Origin: Thermoguttaceae bacterium
GTDB lineage: Bacteria > Planctomycetota > Planctomycetia > Pirellulales > Thermoguttaceae
NCBI GenBank assembly: GCA_017937485.1
Contig: JAGBDN010000001.1
Span: 1 to 64,000 of the forward strand
Direction: 5' to 3'
Length of the DNA: 64,000 nt
Under the pieces are notes generated by a model. The model had not been told where the DNA came from. It worked only from the letters and a program-made list of their open reading frames with translations, and ran no database searches. Positions 34,560 through 41,924 of this stretch are shown here, in pieces. Position numbers and translations under genes: made by a program. How positions within the stretch are numbered: position 1 is the stretch's first letter; each line of letters starts with the position of its first letter.

Positions 34560-36137
34560 TTAATAAAAGTCGATTCGGTTCGCGCCGAAGTCGCCGCGGC
34601 TAAAGATTTCCGCGACGGCGTTTTCCGTTAGCGCCGTTAAGACGCGCAGCGCCATTTCGAGCGCGTCCGGGCCGTCGTCGTGCGCTCCGCAAGGGAACGC
34701 TTGAAGCTGTTCGATCAGCAGCTCGTTTGACGGGTTGTCGCGAAGAAAACGGAGTTTGCGTTTGGAGAGCGGCGAACCGAGGCGGCGAATCCTAACGTTT
34801 TTATTGAGACGGTTTTCGATGGGGAAAAGCGTCGCGTCGGGGACGCCGCGTTCGCGAAACGAGCGTTCCAGTTCGTCGCGAAGAAGCTCCTGAAATTGGT
34901 TCGTCTCGACCGCGAAAACGTCCGGACGGTAGCGGTTCCAAATTTCAAACGCTTCGTCGACGAGTTCCGACGTCGGAAAACGACCGAGCGTCGCGTCGAT
35001 AAAAATCGTTCCGTCGGAGGCGAGCGCGGCGACGACGAACGCGGAATAGTCGCCGACTGAAGCGTCGCGACCTTTGCTTGGGTCGAGCGCAAGCGCCGTC
35101 GCGACAACGTCTTGCGGAAACGCGTCCGCCCAAACGTCTTCGAAGTATTCGTCCGGAAATTCGTTGTATTCGGTCGCGACCGGCGAGTTTTGCTTTTCGC
35201 GCAAAAAGACTTTTTCGCCGCTTTCGATTCGCATTTTCATTAAGTCGAGAAGCGACTCGTTTTCGGGCCAAAGAACCTCGGCGCCGGCGTTCATTTCGTC
35301 GAAATGGGCGCGGTAAAACTCGTCGGCGCGGCGGTTTGCGTCGACGTCGGACGAAAGATAAATCGCTTTCCATTCGTTCCAAAGTTCGACCGCGTCCGGG
35401 AAACGCAAAATCGCCGGGAAACTTTTGCCGACCCAAGCCGGGTTCGAGAGGAGTTCCCAACCGATCGCCTCCGGGTGAAGCGCGGTCGCTAAGTTGACGA
35501 CGTTAGTCTTGACGTCGCCGGCTTTTAGGAGCGCGCCGAAGAACCAGCGTCGAGAGCGTTCGCGACGCGTTTTCGAAACGATGTGATCGTCGTTTTGCAA
35601 GTCGTCGCCGATAATCAGCGTCGGACGGCGTTCGCGTTCGCGGCGTCCGCGCAATTTTTGACCGGTTCCGTAACACTCGAGCGCGACGCCGGAGCTGAAC
35701 GCGACGCGATTCGAGCGCGTTGACCAGCGCAATTTTTGCGGTTCAAGGTAATATTCCCGAATACGCGGGTTGTCTTCAAGTTCTTTAATAATGTTGTTTA
35801 GGTGATTTTGCGCTTGCGAGCGAACGTCGGAAACGAGCCAAATATACGACTCGCGACCTTCGAGCGCTTCGCGCAGCGGATAGGCCAAGGCTCCGAGCGT
35901 CGATTTGGCGGCGCCGCGCGGCGCCAAGAAGTTCAACTTGAATCCGCGGCGCGCGGCGTTCGCTTCGACCGTTTCCGCGAACCAACGGTGCGCTTTCGAA
36001 ACGGGAAGCGTAAAATAATGCGGCAAAAAGAATTGCGACCATTCGACAAGGTTGCGGAAACGTTGCGGCGAGACGTCGTTTTCGGACGTCGAGCGCAACG
36101 TTTGGCGAGCGAGTCGGGCGAGGCGGCGCGTTTGCAT
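34560..36137 (-). CDS. Terminase large subunit
   Basis: A 525-residue packaging motor. The ATPase domain has Walker A LAPRGAAKST (71-80) and Walker B PTLIIGDDLQ (172-181). The RNase H-like nuclease domain shows ALALDPSKGRD (Asp352), VFAVETN (Glu411) and AHDDGPDALEM (Asp487/Asp491), the three acidic positions expected for metal-dependent cleavage. Both domains appear intact, so packaging function has not visibly decayed. It cuts and pumps DNA into proheads. It ends 23 nt before the portal gene. Confidence 0.92.
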   Translation of the reverse strand: MQTRRLARLARQTLRSTSENDVSPQRFRNLVEWSQFFLPHYFTLPVSKAHRWFAETVEANAARRGFKLNFLAPRGAAKSTLGALAYPLREALEGRESYIWLVSDVRSQAQNHLNNIIKELEDNPRIREYYLEPQKLRWSTRSNRVAFSSGVALECYGTGQKLRGRRERERRPTLIIGDDLQNDDHIVSKTRRERSRRWFFGALLKAGDVKTNVVNLATALHPEAIGWELLSNPAWVGKSFPAILRFPDAVELWNEWKAIYLSSDVDANRRADEFYRAHFDEMNAGAEVLWPENESLLDLMKMRIESGEKVFLREKQNSPVATEYNEFPDEYFEDVWADAFPQDVVATALALDPSKGRDASVGDYSAFVVAALASDGTIFIDATLGRFPTSELVDEAFEIWNRYRPDVFAVETNQFQELLRDELERSFRERGVPDATLFPIENRLNKNVRIRRLGSPLSKRKLRFLRDNPSNELLIEQLQAFPCGAHDDGPDALEMALRVLTALTENAVAEIFSRGDFGANRIDFY

Positions 36138-36189
36138 CGGCGGAAACTTTCGAACGACGGGGCGTTTTAAGTATTGGAAAACGAAACGG

Positions 36190-36636
36190 TTAACTTAGCG
36201 AGTCGAGGAGCGCGTCCAGTTTGGCTTCTAGCTTTTGGCGTTCGCTTTCGTCGTCAAATTCGGCGGCGATCGTCGCGCGGAGGCGGGCGAAAAGCGTCTT
36301 GATTTCCTCGACGGAAATCGCGTCGGCTTTAATCCGTCCGTACCGATCCGGGCGGAGACGCTCGAGCGACCAAGTCGCGGCGCGCCAGTTTTTCGCGTCG
36401 AGGGCGGCGGTTTTAACTTGCTTTAAGAAAAAGACTTCCGCTTGCTCTTGCGCTTGTTTGAAATCGCGTTGGAAATCGGCGTCGTCGGTTAGCGCGTCGA
36501 GGATTTCTTGCGGTTCCCGTTTGAAGTAGCGCGCCGCCGTGTCGAGCGACGCGCCGAGCGCGACGACCGCGAGAAATCCGTTCTTGTCGGTCGCCGAAAG
36601 GGCTTTTTTTTTCGTTTTTCTTTTTGTCGTCGTCAT
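36190..36636 (-). CDS. Terminase small subunit-like DNA-binding protein
   Basis: A 148-residue protein with a Lys-rich N-terminus (TTTKRKTKKKA), a helix-turn-helix-like stretch NGFLAVVALGASLDTAARYF, a QEILDALTDDADFQRDFKQA block and the string AALDAKNWRAATWSLERLRP, which is common in phage small-terminase or terminase-adjacent proteins. A C-terminal helical pair could oligomerise. It directly precedes the large subunit (53 nt) and would recognise packaging DNA. Confidence 0.7.
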   Translation of the reverse strand: MTTTKRKTKKKALSATDKNGFLAVVALGASLDTAARYFKREPQEILDALTDDADFQRDFKQAQEQAEVFFLKQVKTAALDAKNWRAATWSLERLRPDRYGRIKADAISVEEIKTLFARLRATIAAEFDDESERQKLEAKLDALLDSLS

Positions 36637-36676
36637 AACTTTTGCGGCGTAAACGCCGTTTTAAAGAGTTTAACGT

Positions 36677-37768
36677 TTATTGTCGATTGCGTCCGAGGTA
36701 TTCGAACGAAACGACGGCGCGTCCTAAGGAGCCGGTTCGGCGCGACCCTTCGAGCTTGCCGCGACCAAATTTCGACAACGAAACGGCGCGCCAACAAGCC
36801 GAACGTTTGCAGTGGTTTATAATCGACGGATGACTCGACGTAATGCTAAAACGCAGCGAACGGTCGCGATAAAGGTCGCCGAGCGTTTCGACGAACGCCG
36901 TTCCGATTCCTAATCCTTGATAATCCGGGAGAACGACAAGGCGCGTTACCCGGCGTCGCCCGACCGCGCCGAAAATCGGAAGCGTCGCGCAAAAGGCGAC
37001 CGGCGTTTCGTCCCAAAACGCTAAGTAACACTGCGCCGAGGGATGCAGCGAGCCGCTCAAATAGTGATGCTTCGCAAAACGGGGCCAGTCTTTTTTATCG
37101 CCGCGCACGATTTCGAGCTTAACGCGGGGGCGCCGAAGACGCCTCCTTGTCAGTTTTCCGGTCGCCATATCGAGAACCCAATCGGGCTCGAGCCAATCGA
37201 CGACGTCGTAATGGCAGGAGAGCGCGACGAAACGCTTTTGAACAAAGTTTTTGCGGATTCCGTCGGCGATCGCGGCGGAGGCGGTTTTCGCGACCGTTCG
37301 GTCGACGACGCTCGTAAACTCGTCGAAAACAACGAGTTCCGACGGCGAGTCGAGGAGCGCGCGAGCGAGTTCGCAACGGAATTTTTCGCCGTTGCTCAAC
37401 GTCGCGAACGGTTGCGCCCAACTCGGCGGCGACCCGAAACCGACCGTCGTCAGCATTCGGACGATCTCTTTTATCGGTCGGTCGCCGAAATTATCGATCG
37501 TCGCCTTGTCGGTCGCCCAATCGGCGCCGCGGAAGATTTCGGACGCGTAAATCGTTTCCGCGACGGAACTTTTGCCGCTTCCGGAGGGCCCGACGATTAG
37601 CCCGATTCGCCAACCTTCGTCGAGACTCGGCGGCGTTTCGAACGTAATATTTTTTTCCGTTTTGGCTTCGATCGGCGCGTCGAACATACCGGCGATCGCG
37701 CGAACTCGGAACGAATCGTAAACCGGCGACGCGAGACGAAGCGTTTGCGTTTGAGGAGATTTTTCCAA
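36677..37768 (-). CDS. ABC-type ATPase fused to GNAT acyltransferase (COG2401-like)
   Basis: I start at TTG 37768 with GAAAGGAAAA just upstream (363 aa); an in-frame TTG at 37810 lacks a ribosome site. The ATPase half has Walker A GPSGSGKSS (60-68), a variant signature LSNGEKFRCELARALL, Walker B LVVFDEFTSVVD and H-loop CHYDVV. Residues about 225-360 form a GNAT domain with HHYLSGSLHPSAQCY, PVAFCATLP and the acyl-CoA loop RLVVLPDYQGLGIGTAFVE. The architecture matches COG2401. It has no membrane subunit nearby. The GNAT part resembles the fold used by phage Mu Mom, which modifies adenine in DNA, so DNA or protein modification is possible; this is inference. It sits between a ParB-like gene and the terminase. 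Confidence 0.78.
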   Translation of the reverse strand: MEKSPQTQTLRLASPVYDSFRVRAIAGMFDAPIEAKTEKNITFETPPSLDEGWRIGLIVGPSGSGKSSVAETIYASEIFRGADWATDKATIDNFGDRPIKEIVRMLTTVGFGSPPSWAQPFATLSNGEKFRCELARALLDSPSELVVFDEFTSVVDRTVAKTASAAIADGIRKNFVQKRFVALSCHYDVVDWLEPDWVLDMATGKLTRRRLRRPRVKLEIVRGDKKDWPRFAKHHYLSGSLHPSAQCYLAFWDETPVAFCATLPIFGAVGRRRVTRLVVLPDYQGLGIGTAFVETLGDLYRDRSLRFSITSSHPSIINHCKRSACWRAVSLSKFGRGKLEGSRRTGSLGRAVVSFEYLGRNRQ

Positions 37769-37814
37769 CGTAATTTTCCTTTCGAACGAAAAAAAACGGA
37801 ATAAAAACAACTCG

Positions 37815-38366
37815 TTAAAGGTTGACGACGCGGCATTTGCGACCGGAGCGCGTCAGCTCTTCGAAACACTCGCGCTGCTCCTCTTCGTCTTCGCATTCGA
37901 CGATAATTTGGAACAGGTTCGGAATCGCGATTTCTTTTTCATTTTTCAGCGACTTGGCGTCGTTGTTAAACGGGATATTAAACTCTTCTCCGATAAAGCG
38001 TTCGAGCGTTTCGTTCGTCGCTTCGAAGTCTTCGAGGAGGCGCGAAACCGCTTCGTCGTCGCGTTCGGCCATCGCGCCGATCGGATCGTGAACGAGCAGC
38101 AACTCCTTGGCTTCTCGTTCGTTAAGGTCGACGATAAGAACCGGGACTTCGACGTCGGGGGAAACGTCGGCGCGGAGATGCCCGTCGATAAGGGCGAGGG
38201 CGCCGTCCTCCGTTTCGCGAGCGACGAGCGCGTCGGCGTAACCGATCGTTTGCAAAACGTTTTTCATTAAGTCGCGCTGTCGCTTGGGATGGAGACGCCA
38301 ATTGTCGGCGCAAGGGATAAGTTGGGACGCTTTGACGAAACGTAATTCTTTGACGCGATTGCGCAT
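37815..38366 (-). CDS. ParB-like nuclease-domain protein
   Basis: A 183-residue protein starting after AAGGAGTTTTCG. The ParB/Srx domain occupies about residues 5-120: LRFVKASQLIPCADNWRLHP, DGALALIDGHLRAD (the GHxR motif) and PVLIVDLNEREAKELLLVHD. The C-terminal part (IPNLFQIIVECEDEEEQREC, ending GRKCRVVNL) is typical of phage ParB-like proteins rather than chromosome-segregation ParB, and there is no parA. ParB folds bind and hydrolyse CTP or act as nucleases. In phages such genes often neighbour DNA-modification enzymes. It is 47 nt from the ABC-GNAT gene. Confidence 0.82.
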   Translation of the reverse strand: MRNRVKELRFVKASQLIPCADNWRLHPKRQRDLMKNVLQTIGYADALVARETEDGALALIDGHLRADVSPDVEVPVLIVDLNEREAKELLLVHDPIGAMAERDDEAVSRLLEDFEATNETLERFIGEEFNIPFNNDAKSLKNEKEIAIPNLFQIIVECEDEEEQRECFEELTRSGRKCRVVNL

Positions 38367-38425
38367 CGAAAACTCCTTTGGAAGGGAAACAAGGGGAAGC
38401 GGCGACGGACGGAGCGAGCGAAACG

Positions 38426-38686
38426 TTATTCGGCGAACGTTTCTTCAAGTTTGTCGAGACGTTCGCTAACTTGACGTAAACGAAGGTCTTGCGAAGCGAT
38501 TTGTTTTTCGGCGTCGTAAACTTTTTCGAACGCGCGCCCGGTCGCGGCGGCGATCGCGTCGATTTTTTGAGCGCCTTGCGCGGTTTGTTCCGCGATGGCC
38601 GCGAGTTTCGAGTGAACCGAGAAGAACCAAGGGGTTAGCGTCGAAACGAGGCCGAGCGCCAAACCGGTCGAAGCGTTCCATTCCAT
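38426..38686 (-). CDS. Small membrane/coiled-coil protein, holin-sized (86 aa)
   Basis: ATG 38686 after AAAGGA. One N-terminal membrane helix (TGLALGLVSTLTPWFFSVHS) precedes a long amphipathic helix (AEQTAQGAQKIDAIAAATGR through VSERLDKLEETFAE) that should form a coiled coil. The layout recalls holin/XhlA-like or membrane-anchored phage proteins but in reverse orientation to XhlA. A neighbouring secreted protease and a peptidase gene make a lysis or exit function possible. The identification is tentative. Confidence 0.55.
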   Translation of the reverse strand: MEWNASTGLALGLVSTLTPWFFSVHSKLAAIAEQTAQGAQKIDAIAAATGRAFEKVYDAEKQIASQDLRLRQVSERLDKLEETFAE

Positions 38687-38760
38687 CGGCGATTCCTTTC
38701 TTTAAGCGGACGCAAACGCGCCCAAAACATTGCGAGCGTTGTAAAAATAGGGGGCGGGCG

Positions 38761-40020
38761 TCAACGGTTTTTCGTCGCGAAAAAACCGCAGTATCCGAAG
38801 GCGAAAACGAGGGTGAAAGCCAGCGCGGCGTTCCAAAAATCGTGAAATTTGGAAACCGACGCGGGCGCTTGTTCGGCGGCGCCGCCGGGCGCGGCGTTTT
38901 GGGCGGGCGTGTAAGTCGACGGAATCCCGACGTTTAACGCGTCGTCGCCGGGAGCCTCGACGTTGGGAGCAAGCGGCGATCGCGTATTTTCCGCGTCGGA
39001 TTGAACGGGGGCGGGCGCAAACGTCGGCGAATAGTCGCAAAGAGTCTTAAGAACGCGTCCGCAATAAGTTGCGTAAGCGTCGCTTCCGTCCGTGCCCCAA
39101 ACGACGCCGACGATTTCGCCCGACGCGTTGTACACCGGGCCGCCGGAGTCGCCTTGACGCGCCGAACCGTCGATTTTTAACGTTTCGTAAGTCGCGTAAC
39201 GGTCGGTTTTGACGTAGCCTTTGACGACGCCGGAGAACTCTTGCAACGTTTCGTTCGGGCCGAAACCGGCGCGCCAAACGGTTTCGCCTTGTCGCGGCCA
39301 AGACGAGGAAATCGTTAACGCGGGAACGTCGCGGGAAACGTCGACGCGAAGGAGGGCGACGTCGCACTCTTCCGAAGCTAACGCTAGCGACGCGGCGAAG
39401 ATACGTCCGTCGACCGACTGCGCGGTAATTTGTCCGCGCCCGTCGCGAAAAATGTGCGCGGCGGTCAAAACGTAACGCGTTCCAACCGAATCGGCGACGA
39501 TCGCGCCGCTTCCCTTTTCAACGACGCGGCGGCGCGTCGGGCCCAACGCCGCGTCGGCGGTTGAAATCGTTTCTTCGTAAGCGTTGTAAACGCGAACGAC
39601 GGAGCGAAGAACGCCGGCGGGAGCGGCCGGAACCGTCGTCGTTTGAAACGTTTGCGTCGGAGACGAAGCGAAGGGACAAGCGCCGTTGGGGCAACCGGAG
39701 GAGAACGAATCGGCGAACGACGGAGGAAACGCCGAGTTCGAAGCGTCGCCTAAAAAGTAACGGTCGAACGTTTGCGCGTTCATCGAAGCGCCCAAACGCG
39801 TTTCGACGCCCGTTTCTTGGAGGCGAGGAGGGAACGTCGACGGCGCGTTTTCGAGGTTGGGTTGCAACCGGCGGGAAAAAAGGCGGTCGACGGCGTCGGC
39901 GCGAGCAAACGAAAGGAAGTCGCGACTTGGAAGCGAACGCAAAAGAAGAGAACGCGGGGCCGTCGCCGCGACGCCGAGCGCCAACGCTAAAAAAAGACGG
40001 TTGCGAACGATTCGGGTCAT
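38761..40020 (-). CDS. Secreted trypsin-like serine protease with C-terminal membrane anchor
   Basis: A 419-residue protein from ATG 40020 after AAGGAA. A signal peptide (about 1-22) is followed by a variable linker and a chymotrypsin-fold domain (about 135-320) with an intact triad: His189 in VLTAAHIF, Asp220 in EECDVALL and Ser292 in ARQGDSGGPV. Two Cys pairs in the linker and catalytic domain suggest disulfides. A C-terminal membrane helix (about 393-413) would anchor it. Proteases of this kind are abundant in planctomycete genomes, but one inside a phage head operon is unusual. It could act in release, capsid processing or competitor exclusion; no target is evident. Confidence 0.85.
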   Translation of the reverse strand: MTRIVRNRLFLALALGVAATAPRSLLLRSLPSRDFLSFARADAVDRLFSRRLQPNLENAPSTFPPRLQETGVETRLGASMNAQTFDRYFLGDASNSAFPPSFADSFSSGCPNGACPFASSPTQTFQTTTVPAAPAGVLRSVVRVYNAYEETISTADAALGPTRRRVVEKGSGAIVADSVGTRYVLTAAHIFRDGRGQITAQSVDGRIFAASLALASEECDVALLRVDVSRDVPALTISSSWPRQGETVWRAGFGPNETLQEFSGVVKGYVKTDRYATYETLKIDGSARQGDSGGPVYNASGEIVGVVWGTDGSDAYATYCGRVLKTLCDYSPTFAPAPVQSDAENTRSPLAPNVEAPGDDALNVGIPSTYTPAQNAAPGGAAEQAPASVSKFHDFWNAALAFTLVFAFGYCGFFATKNR

Positions 40021-40102
40021 TGTAAATTCCTTGGAAACGAGGAGGCGGGTTTCGCGAAAACGTTAAAAAACAAGGGGAAGGCGAAGATAAACTTGAGCGC
40101 GT

Positions 40103-40867
40103 TTAGGGAAAGGGCGCGAAGGTGAATTGATAACGATAAAACGGACTTCGAGCCAAATCAGCCGGTTCGACGAAACGGTCGTTCAAAAACGGAACCGAAT
40201 CGACGCCCGCGTACCGATCGGCCAAAGCGCGCGCCTCGGCGCAATGGAGCGCCGCGCGGCTTCGAAGCTCGCGGTCGAATCGCCAAATTTCGTCGAGGCG
40301 TTCGCGTTCGCAAGTCGGCGCTGAAAGGTAGGTTGCGTTGAGGAACGACGCGTCGCGGTCTTGGAGCGCCGCGAGATCGCCGTCGTTGAAATACTCGTCG
40401 AAACAAAGAAAACGAACGAGCGGAAGCCGCGCGAGCGCCGCCGAGCAAACGCCGCGCCAACCGTAGCGAACCGAAACGGCGCGGCGGAGAAACGCGACGC
40501 ATTTTTCCGGTTGGTATTCGGGCCAACGTCCGTCCGGGTTCGGACGGAAAACGTCGACGCGTCGACGGTTGCGCCGCAAAAAAGCGTCGAGCGGAAGAGC
40601 GCGACCGCCGCCGGGACGCGTTTCAAGAACGAACCAGTCGCCGCCCCAACGCGCGACCGTCGCGACGTGCCCGTGCAGACCGCGTCCCAACCAAGGAACG
40701 GGGCCGCCCGTTTGAACAAGGAGAAGATCGGCGTCGCGCAACCAAGCGCGGCCGCGTTCCGGCGCGACGGAGTTTCGTTTTAAAGGTTGCGTCGCGGCGA
40801 CGGAAAGCGGCGCGTCGTCGAACGGTTCGGACGGCGGGAAAACGGAGGAGCGCGGCTTGGACGGCAT
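40103..40867 (-). CDS. Permuted papain-like (YiiX/NlpC-type) peptidase candidate
   Basis: A 254-residue protein. The sequence ADLLLVQTGGPVPWLGRGLH is followed by GHVATVARWGGDWFVLE, with His67 and Glu82 in the order used by circularly permuted NlpC/P60 (YiiX-like) enzymes, and the nucleophile candidate Cys209 comes late, in HCAEARALADRY. The arrangement H-then-C defines the permuted family. No signal peptide is seen, so it would act in the cytoplasm or need a holin. A role in peptidoglycan cleavage during lysis or in amide hydrolysis is possible. The family call is by motif order only. Confidence 0.55.
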   Translation of the reverse strand: MPSKPRSSVFPPSEPFDDAPLSVAATQPLKRNSVAPERGRAWLRDADLLLVQTGGPVPWLGRGLHGHVATVARWGGDWFVLETRPGGGRALPLDAFLRRNRRRVDVFRPNPDGRWPEYQPEKCVAFLRRAVSVRYGWRGVCSAALARLPLVRFLCFDEYFNDGDLAALQDRDASFLNATYLSAPTCERERLDEIWRFDRELRSRAALHCAEARALADRYAGVDSVPFLNDRFVEPADLARSPFYRYQFTFAPFP

Positions 40868-40889
40868 TGTCGTTTAATCCTTGAAAACG

Positions 40890-41423
40890 TTAGAGTTGTT
40901 TGAGCGCCGGAGTCGAACGCCGTTTCGAAGGGGAACGCGGAACGACGGCGCGGGGACGGGGCGAAGTTTCGTCGACGAACGTTTCGTCGCGCCAAGGCCA
41001 ATCGTCGGGAATTACGTCGAAGCGCGGGTTGGGCCGCCGTTCCCGCCAAGCGCGGACTTCTTGGTAACGCTCGAATTCTTCGGGGGTTAGGTCGAGCGCA
41101 AATTCGTCGTCGAGAAACGCCGGGCCGCGTTCGTCGTCGCGTTCGTCTCGACGTTGGGAACGCGGTTTTTCGGCGAGACTGTCGCGGACGGCGCAATAAA
41201 CGCAAGGAAGACGGGTTTTGCCGCCGCAACGCGGGCAACGTTGGAAGTCGCCGTCGGGCGCGTCGATTTCCGGAACGTCGGCGACGCGAACGCGGCCTCG
41301 GTAACGGCGGATTTTGAGGGCCAAGGTGTGGCTGACTCCGAATTCTCGCGCGATCGAACGGCAGGAACGCTCGCGATTTTTTAGCGCTTCCGACAACGCT
41401 TCGTAAGTTTTTCGATCCAACAT
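40890..41423 (-). CDS. HTH and zinc-ribbon protein, first gene of the phage-type cluster
   Basis: A 177-residue protein from ATG 41423. The N-terminus carries a helix-turn-helix (about 20-40, SCRSIAREFGVSHTLALKIR) and then a zinc-knuckle-like pair of CX2C motifs (Cys63, Cys66, Cys74, Cys77: CPRCGG and CVYC). The remainder is Arg/Glu/Asp-rich and likely disordered, with LTPEEFERYQEVRAWRERRP near 115. As promoter-proximal gene it may regulate the cluster or recognise DNA. I know similar unnamed planctomycete proteins only as hypothetical. Confidence 0.65.
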   Translation of the reverse strand: MLDRKTYEALSEALKNRERSCRSIAREFGVSHTLALKIRRYRGRVRVADVPEIDAPDGDFQRCPRCGGKTRLPCVYCAVRDSLAEKPRSQRRDERDDERGPAFLDDEFALDLTPEEFERYQEVRAWRERRPNPRFDVIPDDWPWRDETFVDETSPRPRAVVPRSPSKRRSTPALKQL

Positions 41424-41924
41424 CGTTCGCTCTTTCTCGCAAGGTCGGACGGCGGGCGCGTTGGAACGGGCGAGCGTTCGACGGCGCGGCGTCCGGCGTA
41501 TATTCCGGTTAAATTTACGCGGTATTTTTGAGTTAATTTGGGAAAAATATTAAAGTTGGGTTAACTGTGCCGAATAAGTTAATCGAAATCGGCGCGTTTC
41601 GCAAGCGTTTTAATTCCGTTTTGTAAGGATTACCGTATCTTTGCGGTTAAAAATTTTTTCGCGGTTTGCGGAAGGGCGGCGGTCGGAAAATAAAGCGCTT
41701 CCGCGCGGAAAAAAAGAGGAGAAAGGAACGCGTTCGCCGAACGAAGAACGGAACGCGATTAGGAAAATTTGCCCCGACGCCGTCCTTGTCGTTTGCCGGA
41801 AATCGAGTAAAATAAAGAGAATTATTTTGTCGCCGACGAAAGACCCCAAAGAAACGCGACTTGGCGGCGCTTCGATTTAAAAAGCGTTCGCAAAACGCGC
41901 TAGATTTAGGAAAAACAAGCGATT
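41424..41924. other. 500-nt divergent intergenic region with GTTAA repeats
   Basis: AT-rich stretch between the phage-type cluster and the ABC-F gene. GTTAA occurs at 41508, 41532, 41560 and 41578, spaced 24, 28 and 18 nt. They might be operator sites for the HTH protein. I could not find a convincing promoter for the minus-strand cluster. Open frames here have no ribosome site and overlap the promoter at 41786. Confidence 0.45.
41786..41813 (+). promoter_or_regulatory. Sigma70-like promoter for the ABC-F gene
   Basis: TTGTCG, 16 nt, TAAAAT, about 110 nt before ATG 41925. Confidence 0.55.

Larger units (their letters stand above)
28099..41423 (-). mobile_element. Phage-type packaging/capsid gene cluster without tail or integrase
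   Basis: Fifteen same-strand genes with short gaps and individual ribosome sites, running from an HTH/zinc protein at 41423 to an unknown protein at 28099. Core head genes are in the usual order: small terminase, large terminase, portal, prohead protease, major capsid. I find no integrase, recombinase, replication gene, repressor with classical operator, tape measure, tail fibre or att repeat. The borders are housekeeping genes (alaS, ABC-F) with normal terminator and promoter. Base and codon use looks like the host. This suggests an old, reduced or domesticated element. Confidence 0.75.

Noticed and set aside
41610..41880. Two overlapping open frames on opposite strands in the 41.4-41.9 kb gap
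   Set aside because: No ribosome sites, codon use unlike neighbours, and they overlap the promoter of the ABC-F gene.
28026..41924. att-site duplications flanking the phage-type cluster
   Set aside because: I compared the two borders by eye and found no shared direct repeat of useful length, and no tRNA lies at either end.
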